From Tropicibacter alexandrii (lineage in GTDB: Bacteria; Pseudomonadota; Alphaproteobacteria; Rhodobacterales; Rhodobacteraceae), in contig NZ_RCTZ02000001.1 of the NCBI RefSeq assembly GCF_003667315.2, positions 372,001-436,000 of the forward strand: DNA of 64,000 bases, given 5' to 3'. This document shows positions 26,324 to 35,276 of this stretch, one piece after another. Position 1 is the first letter of the stretch, and each line of letters starts with the position of its first letter. A program made the position numbers and the translations under genes. The notes beneath the pieces were generated by a model. That model ran no database searches. It had not been told where the DNA came from and saw only the letters and a list, made by a program, of their open reading frames with translations.

Positions 26324-29300
26324 CCGGCATCATCGACTGGGCCGCCGCGCGCGCCCGCATGGTCCTTGCCTTCATCGCGCTGTCCCTGCTGGTCGGGGGC
26401 TTTGCCTATGCGACCCTGCCGAAAGAGGGCGAACCGGATATCGAGATCCCGGCGCTGTTCGTCTCCGTCAACTTCCCCGGCATTTCCGCCGCCGACAGCG
26501 AGACCCTGCTGATCAAGCCGATGGAAACCGAGATGGCCGATCTCGACGGGCTGAAATCCATGACCGGCACCGCCGCCGAAGGCTATGCGGGCCTCGCGCT
26601 GGAATTCGAATTCGGCTGGGACAAGACCCAGATCATGGCCGATGTCCGCGACGGGATGAACAATGCGCAGGCCAAGTTCCCCGAGGGCGCCGACCAGTAT
26701 TCCATCAACGAGATCAACTTTTCCGAATTCCCGATCCTGATCGTCAATCTGTCCGGCCCCGTGCCGGAACGCACGCTCAATCAGGTCGCCAAGGACCTGC
26801 AGGACCGCATCGAGGGGCTCGATTCCGTCCTTGAGGCGGGCATCGCGGGCAATCGCGATGAGATGCTGGAGGTGGTGATCGACCCCCTGCGGCTCGAATC
26901 CTACAACGTCACCGCGCTCGACCTGATCAACACCGTCCAGAACAACAATCAGCTGATCGCCGCAGGCGAGGTGGAAACCGACCAAGGCACCTTCGCCGTG
27001 AAAATCCCGTCGAGCTTCGACGAGGAGCAGGACGTCTACAACTTGCCGGTCAAGGTCAACGGCGACCGCGTGGTGACGCTGGGCGATCTGGCCACGATCA
27101 ACCTGACCTTCGAGGACCGCGAGGGCACCGCGCGCTTCAACGGCGACCAGACCGTTGCGCTGCAGGTGGTCAAGCGCAAGGGCTTCAACATCATCGACAC
27201 GGTGGCGCAAGTGCAGGTGGTGCTGGCCGAGGCGCAACAGACATGGCCGCAGGGCCTGAAGGCGGTGCTGGATGTGGGCACCTCCAACGACCAGTCCCGT
27301 CAGGTCGAATCCATGGTCTCGCAGCTCGAAGGCTCGGTGCTGACCGCAATCGCGCTGGTGATGATCGTGGTGCTGGCCTCGCTTGGCCTGCGGCCCGCTT
27401 TGCTGGTGGGCTTTGCCATCCCGACCTCGTTCCTGTTGTGCTTCGTGCTGCTGGCGCTGATGGGGGTGACGATTTCCAACATCGTCATGTTCGGCCTGAT
27501 CCTCGCCGTGGGGATGCTGGTGGACGGCGCCATCGTCGTCGTCGAATATGCCGACAAACGCATCTCCGAGGGCACGGGCCCGATGCATGCCTATGTCGAG
27601 GCGGCGCACCGCATGTTCTGGCCGGTCGTGTCCTCCACCGCGACGACGCTCTGCGCCTTCCTGCCGATGCTGTTCTGGCCCGGCGTGGCGGGGCAGTTCA
27701 TGGGCATGCTGCCCGTGACGCTGATCTTCGTCCTGTCGGCCAGCCTTGTCGTGGCGCTGGTCTATCTGCCTGTCATGGGCGGCGTCTCGGGGCGGTTCTC
27801 GCGCAGCGTAGGCCGCGCGGGCGACGCCCTGCGCCGCACCCTGCCGTGGTATGTCCGCCTGCTGCTTGTCCCCCTCGCCCTGTTCGGCCTGTTCATCGGC
27901 GCGATGATGGTGCTGAACCCGGCCTATCTGGGCGCGGCCGCAGGCCCCGGCTTCGTCGCCTACCTCCCCGGCATCGTCCTGTTCCTGCTGTTTTCGGTCA
28001 TCACCTCGGTCGTCATGGCCTCGGTCGAGATCCGGCGCAAACCCAAGAAGATCGACGCCACCTACCGCCGCACCGTCTTTGGCGGGTTCATCCATCTGGT
28101 GGCGGGCAACCCGGTCATGCCGCTGGTCACCGTGGGCGCGATCATCTTTCTGGTGATGAGCGTGTTCAGCTATTACGGCGAGAACAACAACGGCGTCGAA
28201 TTCTTCGTCGATTCAGAGCCGGAACAGGCCATCGTCTATGTCCGCGCGCGCGGCAATCTCAGCCTCGCCGAAAAGGACGCGCTGGTCCGGCGGGCCGAGC
28301 AGATCGTGCTTGCCGATCCCGGCATCCAGAACGCCTTTGCCTTTGCTGGCGAGGGCGGGTTGAACAACAATACCGGCGGCGCGCAGGCCCCCAAGGACAC
28401 GATCGGGCAAGTCCAGCTGGAGACCATCCCGTGGGAGGACCGCCCCGCCTATGCCGCCAGCCACGAGGATGAGATCACGCTGGAGCAACTGGATGGCGAT
28501 GTCATCATCGACCGCCTGACCGCTAAGCTGGAACAGATTCCCGGCATCGAGGTGGAAATCCTCGCGCAGGCCCGTGGCCCGGCCTCGGGCAAGCCCGTCC
28601 ACCTGCGGCTGAAGGCCGACAGCTGGGACGAGCTGGCCACCGCGACCGCGCTGGCGCGCGAGAAATATGAAAGCACCCCCGGTCTGACCCTGATCGAGGA
28701 CACCCGCCCCCTGCCCGGCATCGACTGGCAGATCGACGTCGATGTGGAAAAAGCCGGGCGTTTTGGGGCCGATGTGGCCTCGGTCGGTGGCATGGTGCAG
28801 CTTGTCACGCGCGGCATCCTGCTGGACACGATGCGGGTCGACACCTCGGACGAGGAAATCGAGATCCGCGTCCGCCTGCCCGAGGAATACCGGGTGCTGT
28901 CGACGCTCGACACGCTCAAGGTGCGCACGCAGGACGGGCTGATCCCGCTGTCGAACTTCATCACCCGGACGCCTGTACCCAAGCTGGCGCAGATCGACCG
29001 CATCGACCAGAAACGCTATTTCGACGTGAAGGCCGATGTGGCCGACGGGCTGGTCAAGACCGTCGCCCCCGGCACGCCCGAGGCGCTCGCCGCCGCCCCC
29101 GCCCTCTCCGTCCTGCGCGAGATCGAGGACCCCGCCATCGAGGCCGACGTGATCGGCAAGAACGGCAAGCGCTTCGCGGTTGTCACCTTGGCCGAGGGCA
29201 CCAGCGCCGACGCCCTGTCGCGCGCGTTGGAATCCGGCGATAAGGTCTCTGTCCCGATCACCGCCAACGAACGCATCGCGGTGCTGACCGCTTGGCTGGA

Positions 29301-30063
29301 AACCCAGCCCTTCGAAGGCAGCATCGACTGGGAATGGACCGGCGACCAAGAGGATCAGGCCGAATCCCAGGCCTTCCTGCAATCCGCCTTCGCTGGGGCG
29401 TTGGGGCTGATGTTCATCATCCTGCTGGCGCAGTTCAACAGCTTCTACAACTCCGTCCTCGTCCTGCTGGCGGTGATCCTGTCCACCACCGGCGTGTTGA
29501 TCGGCATGCTGGTCATGGACCAGTATTTCTCGGTCATCATGACCGGCGTGGGCATCGTGGCGCTCGCCGGCATCGTCGTGAACAACAACATCGTGCTGAT
29601 CGACACCTATCAGGAATATTCCCGCTACATGCCAAGGATCGAGGCGATCACCCGCACCGCCGAGGACCGCATCCGCCCGGTGCTGCTGACCACGATCACC
29701 ACCATGGCGGGCCTCGCGCCGATGATGTTCGGCCTCTCGCTCGACTTCTTCGCGGGCGGCTATTCCATCGACAGCCCCACCGCGCTGTGGTGGAAGAACC
29801 TCGCCACGGCGGTGGTGTTCGGCCTTGGCATCGCGACGGTGCTGACGCTGGTCTTCACGCCTTCGATGCTGGCGATCCGGGTCTGGGCCACCACCTATGT
29901 GCTGTGGTTCGCCCGCCTGCTGGCGCGGCTGGGCTCCAGCCGGTCGAGCCGCGTCGCCCGCGACTGGGCGCTGATGCGCGCCGCCAAGGCGGTCAAGCAC
30001 CCGGAGATCATCTGGACCGAAGACATCGAGGACGCACGCCCCACCCTGCGCGCCGCCGAATAG
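26320..30063 (+). CDS. RND efflux transporter permease, enlarged
   Basis: Proton-driven inner-membrane exporter of the AcrB/HAE superfamily. GTG start overlaps the adaptor stop (GTGA). It has 1247 residues against about 1030-1050 usually. The TM4 motif is VGMLVDGAIVVVE (about residues 400), keeping the first Asp of the proton relay but with Gly at the second position. The second half repeats the fold (GIVALAGIVVNNNIVLIDTY). About 88 extra residues (about 498-585) between the sixth and seventh core helices contain two additional hydrophobic segments. Substrate cannot be inferred. Confidence 0.88.
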   Translation: MTGIIDWAAARARMVLAFIALSLLVGGFAYATLPKEGEPDIEIPALFVSVNFPGISAADSETLLIKPMETEMADLDGLKSMTGTAAEGYAGLALEFEFGWDKTQIMADVRDGMNNAQAKFPEGADQYSINEINFSEFPILIVNLSGPVPERTLNQVAKDLQDRIEGLDSVLEAGIAGNRDEMLEVVIDPLRLESYNVTALDLINTVQNNNQLIAAGEVETDQGTFAVKIPSSFDEEQDVYNLPVKVNGDRVVTLGDLATINLTFEDREGTARFNGDQTVALQVVKRKGFNIIDTVAQVQVVLAEAQQTWPQGLKAVLDVGTSNDQSRQVESMVSQLEGSVLTAIALVMIVVLASLGLRPALLVGFAIPTSFLLCFVLLALMGVTISNIVMFGLILAVGMLVDGAIVVVEYADKRISEGTGPMHAYVEAAHRMFWPVVSSTATTLCAFLPMLFWPGVAGQFMGMLPVTLIFVLSASLVVALVYLPVMGGVSGRFSRSVGRAGDALRRTLPWYVRLLLVPLALFGLFIGAMMVLNPAYLGAAAGPGFVAYLPGIVLFLLFSVITSVVMASVEIRRKPKKIDATYRRTVFGGFIHLVAGNPVMPLVTVGAIIFLVMSVFSYYGENNNGVEFFVDSEPEQAIVYVRARGNLSLAEKDALVRRAEQIVLADPGIQNAFAFAGEGGLNNNTGGAQAPKDTIGQVQLETIPWEDRPAYAASHEDEITLEQLDGDVIIDRLTAKLEQIPGIEVEILAQARGPASGKPVHLRLKADSWDELATATALAREKYESTPGLTLIEDTRPLPGIDWQIDVDVEKAGRFGADVASVGGMVQLVTRGILLDTMRVDTSDEEIEIRVRLPEEYRVLSTLDTLKVRTQDGLIPLSNFITRTPVPKLAQIDRIDQKRYFDVKADVADGLVKTVAPGTPEALAAAPALSVLREIEDPAIEADVIGKNGKRFAVVTLAEGTSADALSRALESGDKVSVPITANERIAVLTAWLETQPFEGSIDWEWTGDQEDQAESQAFLQSAFAGALGLMFIILLAQFNSFYNSVLVLLAVILSTTGVLIGMLVMDQYFSVIMTGVGIVALAGIVVNNNIVLIDTYQEYSRYMPRIEAITRTAEDRIRPVLLTTITTMAGLAPMMFGLSLDFFAGGYSIDSPTALWWKNLATAVVFGLGIATVLTLVFTPSMLAIRVWATTYVLWFARLLARLGSSRSSRVARDWALMRAAKAVKHPEIIWTEDIEDARPTLRAAE

Positions 30064-30083
30064 GCGTGATCCCGGCGGCAGCC

Positions 30084-30242
30084 CTAGCGCGCCGCCGGGG
30101 CCTTCCTCCGCTGCCCCCGGCACCGGTCCGAGCAATACTTGACCTCGTCCCAGACCCGCGCCCATTTCTTGCGCCACGCAAAAGGCCGCCCGCAGGTGGC
30201 GCAGGTCTTGACCGGCAGGTCCGATTTGCGGCGCTGTTTCAT
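30084..30242 (-). CDS. DUF2256 zinc-ribbon-like small protein, 52 aa
   Basis: Short basic protein with two Cys pairs: [18 protein letters not shown] and KYCSDRCRG, the hallmark of DUF2256. The four Cys probably bind one zinc. GGAG lies 6 bases before ATG 30242. DUF2256 genes often neighbour photolyase/cryptochrome-related genes elsewhere; none is here. Function unknown, coding status secure from the conserved motif. Confidence 0.85.
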   Translation of the reverse strand: MKQRRKSDLPVKTCATCGRPFAWRKKWARVWDEVKYCSDRCRGQRRKAPAAR

Positions 30243-30257
30243 CGCGGCTCCACATGA

Positions 30258-30285
30258 CAAAAGGGCGCGCCTTTCGGCACGCCCT
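30258..30285 (-). terminator. Intrinsic terminator of the 75-aa membrane protein gene
   Basis: On the minus strand, AGGGCG-TG-CC-GAAA-GG-CG-CGCCCT is followed directly by TTTTG. It lies 24 bases after the stop of the gene ending at 30309. Confidence 0.75.
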
Positions 30286-30308
30286 CACCTAACGCGTTTT
30301 GCGCAAAA

Positions 30309-30536
30309 TCAATCCACGATCGTCGCGCCGCTGCCCTCGACCGGGCCCTCGTCGGTTTCGACAACCGGCGCGCCCGGCACGACATTCGCCTCTTCGGGCT
30401 CGTCTGCGGCCGAAACCACCCAGAACAACCAGCCGAGAAACAAGATCCCCGCCAGCGCGAGACCGCCGAATATCCCGGCCAAGGGTCCGATATGGCGGCG
30501 TTTCTGTTTGTCGATATTGGTGTCGGGGGCTGACAT
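30309..30536 (-). CDS. Small single-pass membrane protein, 75 aa
   Basis: MSAPDTNIDKQKRRHIGPL, then a transmembrane segment (about 22-44, LAGIFGGLALAGILFLGWLFWVV) and an acidic periplasmic tail. A strong AAAGGAG lies 6 bases before ATG 30536. An intrinsic terminator follows at 30258-30285. It is divergent from pepN, sharing a 107-base promoter region. No family recognised. Confidence 0.72.
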   Translation of the reverse strand: MSAPDTNIDKQKRRHIGPLAGIFGGLALAGILFLGWLFWVVSAADEPEEANVVPGAPVVETDEGPVEGSGATIVD

Positions 30537-30643
30537 GGCCTCTCCTTTCACTGAAATTTCACCTGCGGCCCGGCCATCCTTGCGGCGGACCCGTTGCAGG
30601 CATAACACTTGGGAAACGCACATGTTCCCGACAGGAGTCATTG

Positions 30644-33265
30644 ATGAAAGACGCCACCCCCGAAACGGTCTACCTCAAGGATTACGCACCCTTCGGCTGG
30701 CAGGTGGACTCCGTGCATCTGACGTTCCGCCTTGCGCCCGAGGCGACGCGCGTCGTCTCGCGCATCCATTTCTCGCCCAATCCCGGCGCGCCCGCTCAGG
30801 ATTTCTTTCTGCATGGCGAGGAATTGACCCTGATCGCGGCCAAGATCGACGGCGCGCCCGTCACGCCCGAGGTGACGGACAAGGGGCTGACCTGCGCCGT
30901 GCCCTCCGGTCCCTTCCTGTGGGAATCCGAGGTCGAGATCGCCCCGGCGCAGAACACCGCGCTTGAGGGGCTCTATATGTCGAACGGCATGTATTGCACC
31001 CAATGCGAGGCCGAGGGCTTTCGCAAGATCACCTATTACCCCGACCGCCCCGACGTGATGTCGGTCTTTACCGTGCGCATCGAAGGCACCGAGCCGGTCA
31101 AGCTGTCCAACGGCAATCCCGGCGAGACGGGCGATGGCTTCGCCGAATGGCACGACCCGTGGCGCAAGCCCGCCTACCTGTTCGCGCTGGTCGCGGGCGA
31201 TCTGGTCAATCACCCCGACAGCTTCACCACCGCTTCGGGGAAAAAGGTCGCGCTGAACATCTGGGTGCGCCCGGGCGACGAGGGCAAATGCGCCTTCGGG
31301 ATGGAGGCGCTGAAAGCCTCGATGAAGTGGGATGAGGACGTTTACGGACGTGAATATGATCTTGACGTCTTCAACATCGTCGCGGTCGACGATTTCAACA
31401 TGGGGGCGATGGAAAACAAGGGGCTGAACATCTTCAATTCGTCCTGTGTGCTGGCCTCGCCCGAAACCTCGACGGATGCGAATTTCGAACGGATCGAGGC
31501 GATCATCGCCCATGAATATTTCCACAACTGGACGGGCAACCGCATCACCTGCCGCGACTGGTTCCAGCTGTGTTTGAAAGAGGGGCTGACGGTGTTCCGC
31601 GACGCGCAATTCACCTCCGACCTGCGCTCTGCCCCGGTGAAGCGCATCTCCGACGTGATCGACCTGCGCGCGCGCCAGTTCCCGGAGGATCAGGGGCCTC
31701 TGTCGCACCCGGTCCGGCCTGAAAGCTTTCAGGAAATCAACAACTTCTACACTGCGACCGTGTATGAGAAGGGCGCCGAGGTGATCGGCATGCTCAAACG
31801 TCTGGTCGGCGACGCGGCCTATGCAAAGGCCTTGGACCTGTATTTCGACCGCCACGATGGCGACGCCGCAACGATCGAGGACTGGCTGAAGGTGTTCGAG
31901 GATGCCACAGGCCGCGACCTGGCCCAGTTCAAGCGCTGGTACTCGCAATCCGGCACCCCGCGCGTGTCCGTGTCAGAGGTCTGGACCCCCGCCCCGGGCG
32001 AAGACCCGGGGCCTCTCGGCGGGGTCGACGTGGAGGTCCCGGGTCAAGCCCGGGACGGGGGTATCTACAGTCTCACCTTCCGCCAGCACACGCCGCCCAC
32101 CCCGGGTCAGGCCGACAAACAGCCCCAAGTGATCCCCATGGCGGTGGGCCTGCTGAACCCGAACGGCGACGAGGTGCTGAAAACCACCGTCCTTGAGCTT
32201 AACGAAGCTGAACAAACCTTTAATTTCAAGGGTTTCGCCGCGAAACCTACGCCTTCGATCCTGCGCGAATTTTCCGCCCCCGTGGTGCTGGACCGCGAGA
32301 CATCGGCGGCGGAAAAGGCCTTCCTTCTGGCCCATGACACCGACCCGTTCAACCGCTGGGAGGCCAATCGCGACCTCGCCCGCGACTGCCTGCTGGCGAT
32401 GATCCTCGACGGCGCTACGCCCGACACAGCCTGGCTCGACGGCTTGGAAAAGGTGCTGCGCGATGACCAATTGGACCCGGCCTACCGCGCCCTGATGCTG
32501 GGCACGCCGGGCGAATCCGAACTGGCGCAGGTGATCCATGAGCGCGGGCATGTGCCCGATCCCGACGCCATCCACGACGCCAAGGAAACGCTGGCCACCT
32601 TCCGGGCCGAGCGTTGGGTCGATCTGCTGCCGCGTCTGGCCGAGGAAACCCGCGTCACCGCCCCCTACCGCCCCGATGCCGAACAGTCGGGCAAGCGCGA
32701 TCTGGGCAGCGCGGTGCTGTCCCTGACCACCCGTCTCGACGGTGGCAAGGCCGCCCGCGCGCAGTTCGAGACCGCCGACAACATGACCCTGCAACTGGGC
32801 GCGCTGGCGAACCTGATCCGCGCCGGGCAAGGCGCCGACGCGCTGGCGCAATTCTACGACCAATGGCAGCACGACCGGCTGGTGATCGACAAGTGGTTCG
32901 GCCTTCAGATCGCCGCCCTGCCCCCGGCCGAAGCCGTCGAGCGCGCGGAAAACCTAACACAACATCAAGACTTTACCATGAAGAACCCCAACCGCTTCCG
33001 GGCCACCTTGGGGGCGCTTGGCGGCCATCACGCGGCCTTCCACCGCAAGGACGGGGCGGGCTACCGGCTGCTGACCGACTGGCTGATCCGGCTCGACGAT
33101 CTCAACCCCCAGACCACCGCCCGGATGTGCGCGCTGTATCAGACATGGCGGCGCTACGATGCCGACCGCCAAGCCCTGCTGCGCGCCCAGATGGAGCGGA
33201 TCATGGCCAAGCCCAAGCTCAGCCGCGACACCGGCGAAATGGTGGGGCGCATCCTTGCCGACTGA
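30644..33265 (+). CDS. pepN: Aminopeptidase N (M1 family) with an in-frame repeat insertion
   Basis: Cytoplasmic zinc aminopeptidase that removes N-terminal residues in protein turnover. At 873 residues it matches E. coli PepN (870). Active-site features are GAMEN (residues 254-258), HEYFH (290-294, zinc ligands His290 and His294, catalytic Glu291) and the third zinc ligand in LKEGLTVFRD. CAGGAG is 6 bases before ATG. About residues 450-472 (APGEDPGPLGGV ... GQARDG) are extra: they replace a short loop between two beta strands and are encoded by a two-hairpin GC-rich repeat also found outside genes. Confidence 0.95.
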   Translation: MKDATPETVYLKDYAPFGWQVDSVHLTFRLAPEATRVVSRIHFSPNPGAPAQDFFLHGEELTLIAAKIDGAPVTPEVTDKGLTCAVPSGPFLWESEVEIAPAQNTALEGLYMSNGMYCTQCEAEGFRKITYYPDRPDVMSVFTVRIEGTEPVKLSNGNPGETGDGFAEWHDPWRKPAYLFALVAGDLVNHPDSFTTASGKKVALNIWVRPGDEGKCAFGMEALKASMKWDEDVYGREYDLDVFNIVAVDDFNMGAMENKGLNIFNSSCVLASPETSTDANFERIEAIIAHEYFHNWTGNRITCRDWFQLCLKEGLTVFRDAQFTSDLRSAPVKRISDVIDLRARQFPEDQGPLSHPVRPESFQEINNFYTATVYEKGAEVIGMLKRLVGDAAYAKALDLYFDRHDGDAATIEDWLKVFEDATGRDLAQFKRWYSQSGTPRVSVSEVWTPAPGEDPGPLGGVDVEVPGQARDGGIYSLTFRQHTPPTPGQADKQPQVIPMAVGLLNPNGDEVLKTTVLELNEAEQTFNFKGFAAKPTPSILREFSAPVVLDRETSAAEKAFLLAHDTDPFNRWEANRDLARDCLLAMILDGATPDTAWLDGLEKVLRDDQLDPAYRALMLGTPGESELAQVIHERGHVPDPDAIHDAKETLATFRAERWVDLLPRLAEETRVTAPYRPDAEQSGKRDLGSAVLSLTTRLDGGKAARAQFETADNMTLQLGALANLIRAGQGADALAQFYDQWQHDRLVIDKWFGLQIAALPPAEAVERAENLTQHQDFTMKNPNRFRATLGALGGHHAAFHRKDGAGYRLLTDWLIRLDDLNPQTTARMCALYQTWRRYDADRQALLRAQMERIMAKPKLSRDTGEMVGRILAD
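31991..32056 (+). repeat. Two-hairpin GC repeat inserted in frame in pepN
   Basis: First hairpin GCCCCGGG-CGAAGA-CCCGGGGC at 31991-32012, second GTCCCGGG-TCAAG-CCCGGGAC at 32036-32056. The first 22 bases are identical to 49427-49448. The second hairpin begins 45 bases after the first here and 44 bases after it at the other site. In frame it encodes about 22 residues. Confidence 0.85.
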
Positions 33266-33308
33266 CACAAAACCGGACACTGTTTAACGAGTAAACAAGG
33301 AGGCGTTC

Positions 33309-33839
33309 ATGCCGTTCATCATTGCCGCCATCGGGGCAATCGCCGCCATCTATTTCTTTGTGATCCGCGCGCGCAACGCCCAGCACATGGCCACCGAGGT
33401 GCTGGACGCCGCAAATGACGTGCGGCTGGCGGCGCGGCGCTTTGGCTTCAAACGGCGGACCAATGTGCATCCGGTCGACAGCATCGACGACCCCAATATC
33501 GCCATCGCGGCGCTGGGATCGGCCTTTGTCGAGCTCGACGATCTGCCCACCGCCGACCAGCGTCAGGCCCTGTCCCGCGCCCTCGCCCGCAGCGCCAATG
33601 TCCCCCATGCGGAGGCCGAGGAGATGCTGGTTCTGGGGCGCTGGATCATGAATGAATGCGGCAGTCCGGCGCAGGCCGTGCCGCGCATCGGGCGCAAGCT
33701 ATACAAGATGTCGGGGGCTGACGCCTTTCAACCCCTGCTTGAGGTGGTGCAAGCCACCGCTCAGGCGGGCCGTTCAGGGCTGAGCCAGAAACAGAAAGAG
33801 GCGCTGGCAGATGTGCAAAACGCGTTCCGTATCTCATGA
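33309..33839 (+). CDS. Conserved hypothetical protein with N-terminal membrane segment
   Basis: A 176-residue protein with an N-terminal hydrophobic segment (PFIIAAIGAIAAIYFFVIRA), then an Ala-rich helical domain (about 30-170) with AEEMLVLGRWIMNECG and AVPRIGRKLYKMSG. AAGGAGGCG gives a strong ribosome binding site. The helical part loosely resembles TerB-type folds but I cannot confirm this. First gene of a three-gene rightward operon; its stop overlaps the SDR start (ATGA). Confidence 0.75.
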   Translation: MPFIIAAIGAIAAIYFFVIRARNAQHMATEVLDAANDVRLAARRFGFKRRTNVHPVDSIDDPNIAIAALGSAFVELDDLPTADQRQALSRALARSANVPHAEAEEMLVLGRWIMNECGSPAQAVPRIGRKLYKMSGADAFQPLLEVVQATAQAGRSGLSQKQKEALADVQNAFRIS

Positions 33840-34579
33840 ATGACCTGCTGATCGTCACCGGGGCCAGTTCCGGCATTGGCGCGGCAACCGCGCGCATGGC
33901 CGTCTTCAACGGCTGGCAGCGCATCGCCGTGCATTACGGGCAGGACAAGGCCGGGGCCGAGGAAACCTGCGCCATGGTCGAAAGCATGGGGGGGCAGGCT
34001 TACCTGTTTCAGGCGGACATGGCCAAGCCCAAGCAGATCGAGAAGATGTTCCAGAAACTGGCCGAGTTGAAGCCGGGGCGCATCGGGCTGGTCAACAATG
34101 CCGGCATGGTGCAGCCCACCGCCAGCATCGCCGATCTGACCCCCGACCGCGTCGCGCAGGTCTTTGCCGTCAACACGCTGGGCGCGATCGAGGTGGCGCG
34201 GCAGGCGGTGCTGATGATGCGCGGCTGGGGCAAGGGCGGGTCGATCGTCAATGTCTCGTCCGCTGCCGCGCGGCTGGGCAGCGCCAATATGTATGTCGAT
34301 TATGCCGCGACCAAGGGCGCGGTCGAGACGTTCACGCTTGGGCTGGCGGATGAGTTGGCCCCCGAGGGCATCCGCGTCAACGCCATCCGCCCCGGCCTGA
34401 TCGAGACCCCGATCCATGGCAAGGGCGGCGCGCCGGACCGCGCGCAGAAGCTCGCCCCGAACGTGCCGATGCAGCGCACCGGCCTGCCCGAGGAATGCGC
34501 CGAGGCGATCCTGTGGCTGCTGTCGGAGCGTGCATCTTATGTGACGCGGGCCATCCTCGACGTGGCCGGGGGCCGGTGA
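33836..34579 (+). CDS. SDR family NAD(P)-dependent oxidoreductase
   Basis: A 247-residue classical short-chain dehydrogenase: cofactor motif TGASSGIG (about 8-15), NNAG (about 84-87), catalytic Ser in NVSSAAAR and YAATK (catalytic Tyr and Lys). The C-terminal part VRVNAIRPGLIETPIH fits the FabG-like branch (IRVNAIRPG in this protein). Substrate unknown. It overlaps both neighbours by four bases, so it is translationally coupled on both sides. Confidence 0.93.
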   Translation: MNDLLIVTGASSGIGAATARMAVFNGWQRIAVHYGQDKAGAEETCAMVESMGGQAYLFQADMAKPKQIEKMFQKLAELKPGRIGLVNNAGMVQPTASIADLTPDRVAQVFAVNTLGAIEVARQAVLMMRGWGKGGSIVNVSSAAARLGSANMYVDYAATKGAVETFTLGLADELAPEGIRVNAIRPGLIETPIHGKGGAPDRAQKLAPNVPMQRTGLPEECAEAILWLLSERASYVTRAILDVAGGR

Positions 34580-34998
34580 GTTTCCGGTTTGAGCCGGACC
34601 GGCGGCGGCGCACCGCGCTGGTCGTGCTGCTGGCTTGGGTCGTGATCCTTGGCCTGTCGGCGGGGGTGGGCATGGCGTGGTGGATCGCCCTGCCCCTTTG
34701 GGTCGTGACCCTGCCCGCCGCGTGGGAGGCGCTGCACCCGCCGGACTGTTGGCTGGAGATCGACGCGGCGGGCTTGCGTGCGACACTGGGCGGTACCCGG
34801 ATCGAGGTTCCGCGGGACCAGATCGCGCGGGCCCGAATCGACACGCGGCTCGACCTGTCCTTGCGGCTGCGGCTGTATCCCGACAAGGGGCCGCCGGTGC
34901 GCATCCCCACCCCCTGCCTGCCCGACGGCGCGACCTTGGAAGAGGCCCTGACGGCGCAGGGGATCAAGGTGGAGCGGCACCATTTTTCCGCATTTTGA
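34576..34998 (+). CDS. Hypothetical membrane protein, 140 aa
   Basis: GTG start overlaps the SDR stop (GTGA). Two adjacent hydrophobic stretches (TALVVLLAWVVILGLSAGV and AWWIALPLWVVTLPAAW) are followed by a soluble beta-rich domain with LEIDAAGLRATLGGTRIEVPRDQI, resembling PH-like membrane-protein folds. Third gene of the operon. No family assigned. Confidence 0.7.
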   Translation: MSFRFEPDRRRRTALVVLLAWVVILGLSAGVGMAWWIALPLWVVTLPAAWEALHPPDCWLEIDAAGLRATLGGTRIEVPRDQIARARIDTRLDLSLRLRLYPDKGPPVRIPTPCLPDGATLEEALTAQGIKVERHHFSAF

Positions 34999-35014
34999 CC
35001 GCGCGCGCGTGGGG

Positions 35015-35105
35015 TTTCGCCTTCGCTGACGCTCAGGCGACCGGTCGGGGGAGGCGCTGCCTCCCCCGAACCCCCTCCGAGGTATTTTTGGACCAAAGAA
35101 GCAAG
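35015..35105 (+). repeat. 3'-end repeat with GGTATTTT tail, copy 1
   Basis: It begins 17 bases after the stop of the 140-aa membrane protein gene. It holds a small CGCCT...AGGCG dyad, a strong hairpin TCGGGGGAGGC-GCT-GCCTCCCCCGA, then CCTCCGAGGTATTTTTGGACCAAAGAAGC. It is nearly identical to 45512-45602, differing at about two positions. Confidence 0.85.
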
Positions 35106-35276
35106 GGACGGTCGACAAACGGTTCCGTACGCCTTGGCAAGCCCGCGCCGGAGCTGGTTCGGCAATTTATTGACCATGGGTTAACCGCATCTGGGCGGGC
35201 CGGAAAAACCTGCTATATTTACAATGTGGCGGAAGCCTGTCACGACAACGATACGAAAAAGTGATCTGGGCCAGGC

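Noticed and set aside
28213-30288. A 691-codon minus-strand frame over the RND permease
   Set aside because: Antisense shadow; the permease strand has clear membrane topology and conserved motifs, and the real gene at its upstream end is the short DUF2256 protein in the same region.
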